A stretch of DNA of 64,000 nt from Pseudomonadota bacterium (GTDB lineage Bacteria > Pseudomonadota > Gammaproteobacteria > Xanthomonadales > Rhodanobacteraceae), in contig JAKAEJ010000001.1 in the NCBI GenBank assembly GCA_021818335.1, positions 1 to 64,000 of the forward strand, given 5' to 3'. The stretch's first letter is position 1, and the number at the start of each line of letters is the position of its first letter. Positions 1-11,494 of this stretch are shown here, one piece after another. The notes beneath the pieces were generated by a model, which was given only the letters and a program-made list of their open reading frames with translations, was not told the origin of the DNA and ran no database searches. The position numbers and the translations under genes are program-made.

Positions 1-1
1 C

Positions 2-790
2 CAACTTGCCGGCGCAGGAGTATTGGCGCTGGCAATCCTTGCGCCCGGTATGCGCCGGGTCGATACGGAAGAAGCGCCACTGCAGTTTCGGCAATCGCTC
101 GCTGAGCGCCTGGGACACCGCCTGCTCTGGCCGGCAATCCTCATCCCGACGATAACTCTGGTGTTCGCGCTTTTTGGATCCGTGGTCCGCATCGCCGGAG
201 AGCCTCTTCTGAATCCGGCGCAACAGGCGCTCATCGGTCTTGCAGTGGCATCGCTCGTGGCAATGTTCGCTGCATGGGCAATGACCGGTGCTCCCGCCAG
301 CGCCGTCGTGCACGAAAGCAGGCGCCTGATCGACGTCCTTGGGTGGGCTGCGCTGTTGCCGCTGGTTCTTGCCGCGTTGGGCGGCTTGTTCGAGGCAGCC
401 GGCGTCGGGCATTTGCTCGCAACGCTGGTTGGCGAAGTGATTCCAACCGCAAGCTTTGGCGCGTGCGTCCTGGCCTACGGCCTCGGGATGCTGGCCTTCA
501 CAGTCATCATGGGCAATGCGTTCGCGGCGTTCCCCGTTCTGACTGCAGGCATCGGTCTGCCATTGCTGGTCCATCTGCATGGCGCGAATCCGGCGGTGGT
601 CGGGTCACTCGGCATGCTGTGCGGATATTGCGGAACCCTGTTGACCCCGATGGCGGCCAACTTCAACATCGTGCCCGTCGCACTGCTGGAGCTCGATAGC
701 CCCTGGGCCGTCATCCGCGCTCAGTGGCCTGCCGCGCTCGGCCTACTGGCATTCAACCTCCTGGCGATGTACCTGCTGGCGATGCATTAA
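2..790 (+). CDS. DUF979 family membrane protein (5' end cut by window)
   Basis: The frame is open to the window edge, and the residues before the TTG at 23 continue a hydrophobic helix, so the gene almost certainly begins upstream. The visible part is very hydrophobic, with about seven membrane segments. It matches my memory of the DUF979 family, which usually pairs with DUF969 and sits beside pyrrolidone-carboxylate peptidase; pcp follows 51 bp downstream here. The pair is thought to be a permease, perhaps for peptides or 5-oxoproline, but that substrate is inferred only from context. The DUF969 partner would lie outside the window. Confidence 0.75.
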   Translation, partial: QLAGAGVLALAILAPGMRRVDTEEAPLQFRQSLAERLGHRLLWPAILIPTITLVFALFGSVVRIAGEPLLNPAQQALIGLAVASLVAMFAAWAMTGAPASAVVHESRRLIDVLGWAALLPLVLAALGGLFEAAGVGHLLATLVGEVIPTASFGACVLAYGLGMLAFTVIMGNAFAAFPVLTAGIGLPLLVHLHGANPAVVGSLGMLCGYCGTLLTPMAANFNIVPVALLELDSPWAVIRAQWPAALGLLAFNLLAMYLLAMH

Positions 791-841
791 TCACGGTGCG
801 GCGGTACGATCCTGATCGCACCCATCCCGCGTGCCCCCGAC

Positions 842-1510
842 ATGACCCCAATTCGCCACCGGCCGCCGGTGCTCCTAACCGGCTTTGACCCATTTGCCGG
901 TGAAGCGGTCAATCCTTCCTGGGAGGCCGTGCGCAGCCTGGATGGCTCGCGCATCGGGGGCCATCGGATCGTGGCTTGCCAGTTACCGACATCGTTCGGC
1001 CGTGCCCCCCGCGCACTGCGCAACGCGTTGCGTGAGCTGCAACCCGCGGGGGTGGTCTGTGTCGGCCAAGCCGGCGGACGCACGCATATCTCGCTTGAAC
1101 GGGTCGCAATCAATGTCTGCGACGCGCGAATTACCGACAATGATGGCGCCCAGCCGCGCAATGAGCCCGTCGCGAGCGGGGGGCCGGATGCCTATTTCAC
1201 CCGCTTGCCACTGCCAGCATGCCTCGCGTCGCTGCATCTCGCCGGCATTCCTGCTGAAATCTCGAATACGGCGGGGACGTACGTCTGCAATCAGGTCATG
1301 TATGCGCTTTTGCATGCCCTGCGGGCACGGCGCAAGGTGCCTGCGGGGTTCGTGCACATACCCTATCTTCCTTCGCAGGCAGTCGCGCATCGCGGGGCCC
1401 CGAGCATGTCGCCTGACCTGGTTCGTTCCGCCCTGCGCATCCTCGTCTCCGTCATGCTCAATCCAAGCAAATACCCGGCCGCTACCCCGCCCTCTGGCCG
1501 CGAAGAATGA
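842..1510 (+). CDS. pcp: Pyrrolidone-carboxylate peptidase (pyroglutamyl peptidase I)
   Basis: Cytosolic peptidase C15 that removes N-terminal pyroglutamate from peptides. The 222-aa product has the family start LLTGFDPF and the full catalytic triad: Glu86 in ISLERVAIN, Cys149 in NTAGTYVCN and His172 in FVHIPYLP. Length is normal (about 215 aa). It follows the DUF979 gene, a common pairing that suggests uptake and then trimming of pyroglutamyl peptides. It converges on purA with 28 bp between stop codons, and I see no terminator there. Confidence 0.95.
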   Translation: MTPIRHRPPVLLTGFDPFAGEAVNPSWEAVRSLDGSRIGGHRIVACQLPTSFGRAPRALRNALRELQPAGVVCVGQAGGRTHISLERVAINVCDARITDNDGAQPRNEPVASGGPDAYFTRLPLPACLASLHLAGIPAEISNTAGTYVCNQVMYALLHALRARRKVPAGFVHIPYLPSQAVAHRGAPSMSPDLVRSALRILVSVMLNPSKYPAATPPSGREE

Positions 1511-1538
1511 ACACGACGCAACAGCGCCCACGCACAGG

Positions 1539-3833
<2,295 letters not shown>

Positions 3834-3837
<4 letters not shown>

Positions 3838-4967
3838 GGCTGTTCTCCGCCAGTGGTCGCACTTGCCGCGATACCGGGCGAAGGTGCCGACGCCCCTCCC
3901 GCTGGCGTTGAGCCAGAGGGCGATCGCTGTAGCAGTGCACCAGCGCCGGGAATCAGCGCGCTGGGCGCAGCAGGCGCCGCGCCGGCCCCAGATTTCAGCG
4001 GCAAATAGATCAGGTTCCGGCCATTGTTCTCGTCCAGCACCTTGGTATTGGCGGCCATGACCTTCTCAATCGTCTGCAGCCATAGCCACTTGCGCGTGAT
4101 CTGGGGGGCGGCCTGGTACTGCTTGAGCATCAGGAGGAAGCGCTGCGCCTCTCCCTGCGCATGGGCCTCACTCGAAGCCTGATAAGCCTGGGCGTCGGCA
4201 ACAATGCGGGCCGCCTGTCCACGCGCCTCGGGCAGGATCTTGCTGGCGTAGGCCTTTGCCTCGTTCTCGATCCTCTGCTTATCCTCCCGCGCTTTGTTCA
4301 CGTCATCAAAGGCATCCTTGACCTCGGCCGGTGGCGCGATGTTCTGGAAATTGACCTCGGTGATCGTGATCCCGGCGTGATAGCTGTCGAGCAACTTCTG
4401 CAAGTCGCGCTGAGTCGTGACCACCATCGCCGCCCCCTGCCCGGAGAGGATGGTGTCCATGGTGCTTGCGCCAACGACGCGGCGCACGACCGATTCGGCC
4501 GCTTGATTCACGGTCGCATCCGGATCCTGCAGCGAAAACAGGTACTGTTCGGCATTGTTGACCTGATACTGAACATTAAAGTCAACCTGAACGATATTTT
4601 CGTCCTTGGTCAGCATCTGTTGCTTGTCCGAGACAGACCGCACCGAGGTCATGTCGACCTTCCGGACCATCTCGATGGGCCTCGGCAGGACGAAGTGGAA
4701 GCCAGGGCCAACGGTGCTGGAATAGGCGCCGAACCGCGTGACCACGCCGACCTGGCTCGTATTCACCACCGTCCATGAATCGAACAGGAGCCAAGCCAGC
4801 ACCAAGGCAACGACAATCGTGCCGATGCCTCCCGCGCCACCGCCGCGCAGCCCAGCCAGCATCTGGCGCAGTCGTCGCAGCCAGGCATCGAAGTCGGGGC
4901 CCTTGCCACTGCCACCGCCGCGTCCCCATGGATCGCGTCGACCACCGCCGGGTTCGTTCCAGGCCAT
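3834..4967 (-). CDS. hflK: HflK, SPFH modulator of FtsH protease
   Basis: Partner of HflC in the periplasm-facing HflKC complex that regulates FtsH. The 377-aa protein has the typical Gly/Arg/Trp-rich cytoplasmic N-terminus (MAWNEPGGG), a membrane helix around residues 48-67, an SPFH domain starting at VVNTSQVGVV, a charged coiled-coil and a low-complexity Pro/Ala/Ser tail. A 137-bp gap separates it from hflX upstream, so it may have its own promoter, but I could not pick one with confidence. Confidence 0.95.
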
Positions 4968-5104
4968 TGCCTTTACTCGTCAGGGGGAGTTGTGCCCGCA
5001 GCACGGTCCGCGACGCATCGGAGCGCTCCGGTCCGCCCAGCACCTGCACAGCGCGCTAGTTTAGCAGCCGTGCTGCGGCAAGATCGCAGTGCATCGGATT
5101 GCAT

Positions 5105-6403
5105 TTACGCGGATGTCTCCAGCAAGCGGGCGAGCACTTCGGCGCCTTCGCCGCGCAAGGGCTCGAGCATGGACCGCGGCGCATCGATCTGCAGGTGCCA
5201 GCCACACTCGTCGAAATGCTCGGCTGCGATGGCACCAAGGACCTTCAGCCGGGCATGGAGTCGTCCGCTGGCGGCGTCCAGATGCAGGGTTCCGTGCACG
5301 CGGTCACGGGCCAGACGCGCGACCATGGCGTCTCTGAGGAGCTCGATGCCTGCGCCTCTTGCAGCCGCCAGCCACACCCTCTTTGGCCCGTGCAACGGGT
5401 CATGCTCCACCGAGGCCGGCTTGTCCAGCAAGTCGATTTTGTTGAAAACCGACAGTTGCGGCACTTCCCCCGCCCCGATTTCGTCCAACACCGCATTGAC
5501 GACATCGATATGGCGCTCGCGCTCTGGATCGGCCGCATCCGTCACGTGCAGGAGCAAATCGGCATCCCTCGCTTCCGCGAGCGTCGCCCTGAACGCCGCG
5601 ACCAGATCGTGTGGCAGCCTCCGCACGAAGCCGACCGTGTCGGCGACGACGACGGGACCGCAGGGCAAATCCGGGATGCGCCGCACCGTCGGGTCAAGCG
5701 TCGCGAACAATTGGTCGGCCGCATAGACGGCGGACCGAGTCAATGCGTTGAACAAAGTCGACTTCCCGGCATTCGTATAGCCGACCAATGCCACCCGGGG
5801 CATCCCTGCCGCCAGTCGCGCGCGTCGTTGCTGGCCGCGTTGGGTTCGCACCCTTTCGAGGCGCTTCTGAAGTTGCCGAACGCGCTCGGCCAACAGCCGG
5901 CGGTCGGTTTCCAGCTGTGTCTCGCCGGGACCGCGCAACCCGATGCCGCCGCGCTGGCGTTCAAGGTGGGTCCACCCACGCACCAGCCGGGTCGCCAGAT
6001 GCTTCAGTTGCGCGAGCTCGACCTCGAGTTTGCCTTCATGCGAGCGGGCGCGCTGGGCGAATATGTCCAGGATCAGGCCCGTGCGATCGACGACCCGTAC
6101 GCCCAAGTGGGCCTCGAGGTTGCGCTCCTGGACAGGACTGAGCGCATGATCGACCAACACCAGATCGGCCTCCAACACCTGAACGAGGTGCCTGAGCTCA
6201 TCGGCCTTGCCGCTTCCGATATAGAACTTGGGGCTGGGGCGTTCAACCCGGGCCGAAACTCGCTCCAGCACTTCAGCGCCCGCCGAGCGCGCGAGCTCCT
6301 CGAATTCACGAGCGTCGGCCTCGGCCTCTAGGTCCGCGCGCGCGTGCGGCAGAACCAGCACCGCCCGCTCGCCTTTCTTGCCGCGATCAAAAAGTGCTTT
6401 CAG
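5105..6403 (-). CDS. hflX: GTPase HflX, probable CTG start
   Basis: Ribosome-associated GTPase that splits stalled or hibernating 70S ribosomes under stress. It has the N-terminal HflX domain, [15 protein letters not shown], then G-domain motifs GYTNAGKST (G1), DTVGF (G3) and NKID (G4). The first ATG/GTG/TTG is a GTG at 6361, but the conserved N-terminal stretch [10 protein letters not shown] is encoded in frame just upstream of it. The only plausible initiator upstream is a CTG at 6403. It overlaps the hfq TGA by 4 bp and follows an AGGA with 9 nt spacing. I therefore place the start there (432 aa); the GTG start would give 418 aa. Confidence 0.9.
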   Translation of the reverse strand: MKALFDRGKKGERAVLVLPHARADLEAEADAREFEELARSAGAEVLERVSARVERPSPKFYIGSGKADELRHLVQVLEADLVLVDHALSPVQERNLEAHLGVRVVDRTGLILDIFAQRARSHEGKLEVELAQLKHLATRLVRGWTHLERQRGGIGLRGPGETQLETDRRLLAERVRQLQKRLERVRTQRGQQRRARLAAGMPRVALVGYTNAGKSTLFNALTRSAVYAADQLFATLDPTVRRIPDLPCGPVVVADTVGFVRRLPHDLVAAFRATLAEARDADLLLHVTDAADPERERHIDVVNAVLDEIGAGEVPQLSVFNKIDLLDKPASVEHDPLHGPKRVWLAAARGAGIELLRDAMVARLARDRVHGTLHLDAASGRLHARLKVLGAIAAEHFDECGWHLQIDAPRSMLEPLRGEGAEVLARLLETSA

Positions 6404-6660
6404 GGCTTCTCGTCCTGCGACTCGGTCGCGCTTTCATCGTCTTCGCCGCCGATGCGAACCGCACGCGCCGGCACGACGGTGGAAATTGCATGCTTGTACA
6501 CCATCTGGCTGACCTGATTGCGCAGCAGCACAACAAACTGGTCAAACGATTCAATGGTTCCCTGAAGCTTGATTCCATTGACCAGGTAAACCGAGACGGG
6601 TATGCGCTCGCGGCGCAGCACGTTGAGAAACGGATCTTGCAATGATTGTCCTTTTGACAT
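6400..6660 (-). CDS. hfq: RNA chaperone Hfq
   Basis: Hexameric Sm-like protein that binds small RNAs and mRNAs and promotes their pairing, with global effects on translation and RNA decay. The 86-aa protein has the Sm1 motif ([20 protein letters not shown]) and the Sm2 motif ending KHAISTVVP; the distal and rim residues look standard. The C-terminal tail is short and acidic compared with the 102-aa E. coli protein. It sits between miaA and hflX, as usual in gammaproteobacteria, and its stop codon overlaps the proposed hflX CTG start. Confidence 0.98.
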   Translation of the reverse strand: MSKGQSLQDPFLNVLRRERIPVSVYLVNGIKLQGTIESFDQFVVLLRNQVSQMVYKHAISTVVPARAVRIGGEDDESATESQDEKP

Positions 6661-6731
6661 GACGCTGAGCCCTCACTCGCGGGCCGGCCAAAAGATCACG
6701 TCGCACCGGCGACGGTCCCGACCCAACGACA

Positions 6732-7718
6732 TCAGTTTAACCCATGGCGGCCACCATGCCGGTGCTGTGGGGGGGCCAGGAACTCCGCAACGAGCTCAAT
6801 GGCGTTGGCGACGGCGTTCGGTTTGAACGGATCCTGATCGCACACACCTTCTTCGCCCCGAAGCCACGTCAACTGTCTTTTCGCTAATTGGCGACTAGCG
6901 TGCAGCGATAGGGTGCGGAACGTGTCGAAATCGCACTCGCCAGCCAGATGGGACCACGCTTGCCGGTAACCAACAGCGCGCATCGCCGGTAAATCCGCTT
7001 TGAGGTCGCCCCGCGCCCGCAGCCGCTCGACCTCGCCAAGAAAGCCCGCGACGAGCATGGCATCAAAACGCTGCACAATGCGCTGCCGAAGCTGCTCTCG
7101 ATCCGTCGGGATCAGCGCCAATTTCAGGATTCGCCACGGCAGCGGCGCCCTGGACTGTTGGTGCAGTTGGCTGAGTGGCATCCCGGTCAGTTCGATGACC
7201 TCGAGCGCGCGCTGTATCCGCTGCGGGTCATTCGGTCGGATTCGCGCAGCCGCCGCAGGATCGAGGGTGGCTAATCGCGCATGCAACATCGACCAGCCCA
7301 CTTCACGGGCTTCCTGGGCCAAGCGCGCGCGCAATTCGGGCTGGGCCGCGGGCAGCGGTGAAAGACCCATCTCGAGTGCGCGGAAATAAAGTCCAGTGCC
7401 CCCTACGAGCACGGGTATGCGACCTGTGGCGTGCGCAGCGCGCATCGCATCAAGCGCATCGAGACGGAAGTCGGCTGCGGAGTAAGGTTCAAGTGGGTCG
7501 CGCAAGTCCATGAGCGCATGCGGGTAGCGTGCACGCAATGCCGCGTCGGGCTTGGCCGTTCCGATATCCATGCCCCGGTAGACGAGCGCGGAGTCGACGC
7601 TGATCAGGCTTACCGGGAACGCATCAGCCAATTGGCAGGCCAACGCGGTCTTGCCGCTGGCCGTCGGACCCATGACAAACACGGCCGCCGGCAGGTCCTT
7701 GTCGGGCTCGGCGTTCAT
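6732..7718 (-). CDS. miaA: tRNA dimethylallyltransferase
   Basis: Transfers a dimethylallyl group to A37 of tRNAs that read codons beginning with U, the first step toward ms2i6A. The ORF track opens 130 codons too early, inside the preceding gene. I start at the ATG at 7718, just before the P-loop region FVMGPTASGKT, giving 328 aa (E. coli 316). Other family blocks are SVDSALVYRGMDIGTAKP, LVGGTGLYFRAL and RPNDPQRIQRALE. The ATG overlaps the stop of the sulfotransferase by 4 bp (ATGA). hfq follows 71 bp downstream. Confidence 0.96.
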   Translation of the reverse strand: MNAEPDKDLPAAVFVMGPTASGKTALACQLADAFPVSLISVDSALVYRGMDIGTAKPDAALRARYPHALMDLRDPLEPYSAADFRLDALDAMRAAHATGRIPVLVGGTGLYFRALEMGLSPLPAAQPELRARLAQEAREVGWSMLHARLATLDPAAAARIRPNDPQRIQRALEVIELTGMPLSQLHQQSRAPLPWRILKLALIPTDREQLRQRIVQRFDAMLVAGFLGEVERLRARGDLKADLPAMRAVGYRQAWSHLAGECDFDTFRTLSLHASRQLAKRQLTWLRGEEGVCDQDPFKPNAVANAIELVAEFLAPPQHRHGGRHGLN

Positions 7719-9325
7719 GACCACTGCTCTGGAATGAACGTGGCCAGTTCCGGAAGATGTGGCGCCCATCCTTTCCATGCGTCTACCGCTTTCGCGTGCA
7801 CGGGTTGGCGCGCCTGCCAGACGCTGGCGGTACGGATCGGCGTCGCCGAATCTGCGGACGACGATGCCGGTCCTAATCCCAGGAACGCAAGGATCTCGGC
7901 GAGCACGCCGTCGGTCTCGCGAACCAGCCTTTCGTAGTCGACGTCGATCATGGGCACCGACAGCGTCACGCGCCAGTGTTCCATCAGCCTGGCCTCGCCC
8001 CGACCGAACGCTGCGATGTCCTCGAATGCATACGCGTAGCCATTGTCGCTGTGTGCAAACATTTGCCGAAATATGGATAGCGACGTGTCGCGCGCATCGC
8101 GGCGACAATGAATGACGCGCACGCCAGGCAGTAGCGCCGAGGCCATGCCAAGGTGCCGAAAATTCAGTGGATTTTTGTCGATGATGACGCGTGCGGGCGC
8201 ATCATCGCGGCGCAACTGGGCCGCGTAGTATGCAGCGGCTTCGGTCAGTTTGGCGGGAGCCCGGCCCCCGGTTTCCACGTGCAGGGCCAGCTCGGAAAGC
8301 CAATTCAGCTCGCCGCGGCTCCGAACCTGAGGATGGCGCTCCAGCAAGCTAGCCACGAGCGTCGTGCCGGTTCGCGGAAGACCCACGATCAGAACCGGCG
8401 TGAACTCGAGTCGCTTCGCTACCGCAGTCGGTGGCGGAATGCCGATCTGGCGATTGATGAACGCGTCGAAGCCCGACGCCGACCATTGCATCCGCAAGCG
8501 CATTGCAGCGTTGCTTTTGCGTAATTGCTGGGCCGCGCCAGCCAAGTCGCCCAGGTCGGCGAGAACCTTCGCCCAGGCGAAGCGTGCCGCAAGGCCTGCG
8601 TCGCCATCAATCGGCAACGATCGTGCCGCGAGTTCAATCGCTCGCGCATCGGGTTCATCACCGGATCTAAATGCATGCACGCCCGCCAACCGCAGCCAGC
8701 CGGAAGCAAAATCGGGTTGCAACGCGACTGCGCGGCGCAAGTGCACGCGAGCCTGCTCGAATCGGCCCAACTCAGCGGCCAACTCTCCCGACACCCCGTG
8801 GAGTTCGGCATCGTCCGGGGCGTCGCGCAACGCCGCTTGCGCCAGTTCCAGAGCAGGCCTTACGGCTTCGCACTCGCGCAGGAAGACCAGGGTTTCGCGT
8901 ATTCGAGCCGGATCAGGCAACACCGGCAAGCCTTCCAGAGCAACCTGCGCTGCAGCCTGCAGGCGGCCCTCGCCGCGCAGCAGATTTGCCAGTGAAGCCA
9001 GCGCGCCCGCATGCGCGGGCTGCACCGCCAATACCGCCCGAAGTTCACGCTCGGCCGCCTGTCGCTCTCCGATCATTCGCAGCGCGTTGCCCAGGTGATA
9101 TCGCAAGCCCACGAGATTCGGGTGCCTCGCAAGGCCTTCTTCCGCCAATGCCACGACGGCACCGGGCATTCCCTGCTTCAACATCCCAAGCGCGATGGCT
9201 TCCCAGTCGACGCCGGTCGCCTGCCCATCGAGCACTGCTTGGAGCAGCGCTTCGTAGGCTGAACGCGCGCCACGGCGCTGCACATCGTCACGGTAGATCG
9301 CGAGCAACCGGTCCTGATCGATCAT
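7715..9325 (-). CDS. TPR-repeat sulfotransferase
   Basis: About 536 aa. The N-terminal half contains tetratricopeptide-like helical repeats (for example LRYHLGNALRMIGERQAAEREL). The C-terminal half is a PAPS-dependent sulfotransferase with the 5'-phosphosulfate loop LPRTGTTLVASLL and the 3'-phosphate block CRRDARDTSLSIF. This TPR plus sulfotransferase architecture is common in proteobacteria, but the acceptor is usually unknown. I chose the ATG at 9325 because it overlaps the upstream glycosylase stop by 4 bp; the track's earlier start would run into that gene. Its position between alkA and miaA tells nothing clear about function. Confidence 0.88.
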   Translation of the reverse strand: MIDQDRLLAIYRDDVQRRGARSAYEALLQAVLDGQATGVDWEAIALGMLKQGMPGAVVALAEEGLARHPNLVGLRYHLGNALRMIGERQAAERELRAVLAVQPAHAGALASLANLLRGEGRLQAAAQVALEGLPVLPDPARIRETLVFLRECEAVRPALELAQAALRDAPDDAELHGVSGELAAELGRFEQARVHLRRAVALQPDFASGWLRLAGVHAFRSGDEPDARAIELAARSLPIDGDAGLAARFAWAKVLADLGDLAGAAQQLRKSNAAMRLRMQWSASGFDAFINRQIGIPPPTAVAKRLEFTPVLIVGLPRTGTTLVASLLERHPQVRSRGELNWLSELALHVETGGRAPAKLTEAAAYYAAQLRRDDAPARVIIDKNPLNFRHLGMASALLPGVRVIHCRRDARDTSLSIFRQMFAHSDNGYAYAFEDIAAFGRGEARLMEHWRVTLSVPMIDVDYERLVRETDGVLAEILAFLGLGPASSSADSATPIRTASVWQARQPVHAKAVDAWKGWAPHLPELATFIPEQWS

Positions 9326-10008
9326 GCGTGCTTCCGCGCGTGTTCGACCACGCGCCACAGGTAAAAGCCGGCAAGGCTGCGATAGGGCGCCCAACGGGCA
9401 CCACGAACTGCCAACTCACGGGGCGTGGGGGCCTCGGACATGCGGTCGACCAGTGCAGCACCCATTCGCACCCCCAAGTCATCGATCGGCAGCACATCCG
9501 GCCGGCCCAGGCGAAACATTAATAGCATCTCAACCGTCCATCGGCCGACGCCACGCACTTTCGTCAGCGAAGCGATGATGGCGGCATCTTCCATGCGCTC
9601 GAGTTGTCTCGCGGAGGGTATGGCACCAGCGCGCGCATGCCCCGCCAGGTCGCGCAATGCCGCAAGTTTGCCAGCGGAAACGCCAGACGCACGCAGCATT
9701 TCATCGGTCTGCGCATCGATGCCTCCAGCAGAAATTCGATTGCGGGGCATCAGCGCCGCCACGCGTGACGTGATCGTCGCGGCGGCACGGCCCGAAAGTT
9801 GCTGGTGGAGGATCGACCGCGCCAGCGCATCGACGGTTTCGAATCGTGCTGTGAAATCGAGTTGCAGCGGACCAATGCGCTGCATCCATTTGGCGAGCCG
9901 CCTGTCGCAGCGCTGGAGATGCGCGCACGCAGCCTCCAAATCAAACCCACGCGCGATGCGTGTCCCCATTGTTCGACCTACGCCCAGCGCCGACTCGCGA
10001 GAAGTCAT
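9322..10008 (-). CDS. DNA-3-methyladenine glycosylase, AlkA/HhH-GPD type
   Basis: Base-excision repair glycosylase removing alkylated purines. The product (about 228 aa) has a helix-hairpin-helix segment (VRGVGRWTVEMLL) followed by the Gly/Pro loop and catalytic Asp region LPIDDLGV, plus SILHQQLSGRAA at the domain start. It lacks the extra N-terminal domain of E. coli AlkA, as in short single-domain relatives. The track start lies inside DUF423; starts at 10008 (MTSRES) or 9969 (MGTRIA) are both possible, and neither has a strong ribosome-binding site. Confidence 0.88.
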   Translation of the reverse strand: MTSRESALGVGRTMGTRIARGFDLEAACAHLQRCDRRLAKWMQRIGPLQLDFTARFETVDALARSILHQQLSGRAAATITSRVAALMPRNRISAGGIDAQTDEMLRASGVSAGKLAALRDLAGHARAGAIPSARQLERMEDAAIIASLTKVRGVGRWTVEMLLMFRLGRPDVLPIDDLGVRMGAALVDRMSEAPTPRELAVRGARWAPYRSLAGFYLWRVVEHARKHA

Positions 10009-10031
10009 TGTCTTCGGCGATCCATGCGACC

Positions 10032-10430
10032 TCAACTGCGAGGCCCGACTGCAGCGATACCCAACGCAATCCAGCCAGCCATGAGCGCCAAACCTCCCAA
10101 AGGGGTGAGAACACCGATGCCACGAGGCGCCCCCAGTGCCAGCGCATAAAGACTGCCGCAGAACAGCAGCATGCCGAACCCGAACCCCGCGCAAGCAGTG
10201 CGGCGCGCCTGTCCGTCGGGCAGGGCCAGTAGCGTCAGCGCGAGCGCCAGGGCATGCCAGAATTGAAATTGCACTGCCGTCTGCCAGACCGCCAGCATTG
10301 TGGGTGCCAGCCTTCCCTGGAGCAGGTGGGCGCCAATCGCGCCCAGCGCCACCGCGCTCGCCCCGGGCACAGCGATCCAGAAGCGTTCATGGGATTTGCC
10401 CCGGCGAAGTTCATGCACGGGCCTCTTCAT
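10032..10430 (-). CDS. DUF423 family membrane protein (YgdD-like)
   Basis: A 132-aa integral membrane protein with about four hydrophobic segments and the family-typical ALGAIGAHLL and QFQFWHALAL blocks. Function unknown; relatives are small inner-membrane proteins of four helices. Its start overlaps the DUF4340 gene stop by 4 bp, so it is probably translated from the same transcript as the ABC module. Confidence 0.88.
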   Translation of the reverse strand: MKRPVHELRRGKSHERFWIAVPGASAVALGAIGAHLLQGRLAPTMLAVWQTAVQFQFWHALALALTLLALPDGQARRTACAGFGFGMLLFCGSLYALALGAPRGIGVLTPLGGLALMAGWIALGIAAVGPRS

Positions 10431-11494
10431 GGAAATCCTCCAGTCGAATCGTCGGCATGCCGAGCGGGAAGCGCCGATTCAGCTGCATTGCCAAGGCCAC
10501 CGCGGATCGCTGACGGCGGGTAAAGCGCCATGTTGAGCAGCGCCCAGATTCCCGAAGGCAACCGCCAAGTATGGGCGCTGACGCGTGCCGCCGTCTCGGC
10601 AAGACCGGCGGCGGCAGCGGCCGGCAGCCCACCTGCCGGGCCCTGGATGTCGAGATCGCCCAACGGTCGTCCCCGCGCGTCCCGCCAAGCCATGAGCGTC
10701 AGCAGGCTGCCGTCACTGAGCAGCGCCCGCAACTGAATCGCGTGCGCCGGCGGCCCCGCGTAGGGCTGCACTCCTGTGTAGTCGAACCCGTCGAACATGC
10801 CCAGCAGCAGCACGCCAACCGCAAGCGGTTGGTGCAGATGCGCCGGCGCCACGCGCACGCGGGGGGTTCCTTCGAGGCTGCGGTCGACCAAGAATCGCTG
10901 GCCTCCCTGTCCGAGGAGATCAACCTGCAATACTGCGCTTGCCGGTAGCGACAGCAAGGGGTGGGGCATCCAGTCGACTGCGCGCGGCGATGCCGTCAGG
11001 TCGCCCTCAACGAGCAATGCCTGCTTGCTGCCGCGACGGCGAACGAAGGTTCCGGCGAGACGCGGTTCGTAGCGGCCTATAAGGAGTCGCGGCAGGCCGG
11101 TCACTCCCAAGAGCTCAACACTCGTACCTGCCCCGGGCTGGCCGGGATTCGCCACGCCCAGCAGGCCGTATTGCGCGGGTCTCCGCGTACGGGGCGCCAG
11201 AATGCGCGCCTCCGCAAGCCGGTCGAGCCACTCCCGAACACGCGCGTCATCGGCCGCCTCGCGCGCCGGCAGCACCTGCCAGCGACCATCTTTACGCCGC
11301 AACAGGAGCGATTTTCCGGATGTCTGGATGCGAACTCCGCTGACGAGGCTTCGGATCGCACTCATGTGCGGCATCAGTCGCCGTTGGGCAAGTGCAATCG
11401 GCGTGCCGTAGCCTGCGGGAACCCGCAAATGCACGGCAATCGCCATCGTCAGGATCGCAAGCACAACCAGGAATGCAAGGCGAAAGCGGCTCAT
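10427..11494 (-). CDS. DUF4340 domain protein of a GldG-type ABC system
   Basis: A 355-aa protein with one N-terminal membrane helix (residues 5-20) and an extracytoplasmic domain containing the DUF4340-like segment around DGRWQVLPAREAADDARVRE. DUF4340 proteins usually follow GldG-like genes in ABC-2 transporter operons and are thought to act at the periplasmic face, but their job is not known. It overlaps the GldG-like gene upstream by 4 bp and DUF423 downstream by 4 bp. Confidence 0.82.
   Translation of the reverse strand: MSRFRLAFLVVLAILTMAIAVHLRVPAGYGTPIALAQRRLMPHMSAIRSLVSGVRIQTSGKSLLLRRKDGRWQVLPAREAADDARVREWLDRLAEARILAPRTRRPAQYGLLGVANPGQPGAGTSVELLGVTGLPRLLIGRYEPRLAGTFVRRRGSKQALLVEGDLTASPRAVDWMPHPLLSLPASAVLQVDLLGQGGQRFLVDRSLEGTPRVRVAPAHLHQPLAVGVLLLGMFDGFDYTGVQPYAGPPAHAIQLRALLSDGSLLTLMAWRDARGRPLGDLDIQGPAGGLPAAAAAGLAETAARVSAHTWRLPSGIWALLNMALYPPSAIRGGLGNAAESALPARHADDSTGGFP

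Noticed and set aside
5099-6331. 410-aa plus-strand ORF antisense to hflX
   Set aside because: Mirror frame of a high-GC gene; no family pattern, and hflX is certain on the other strand.
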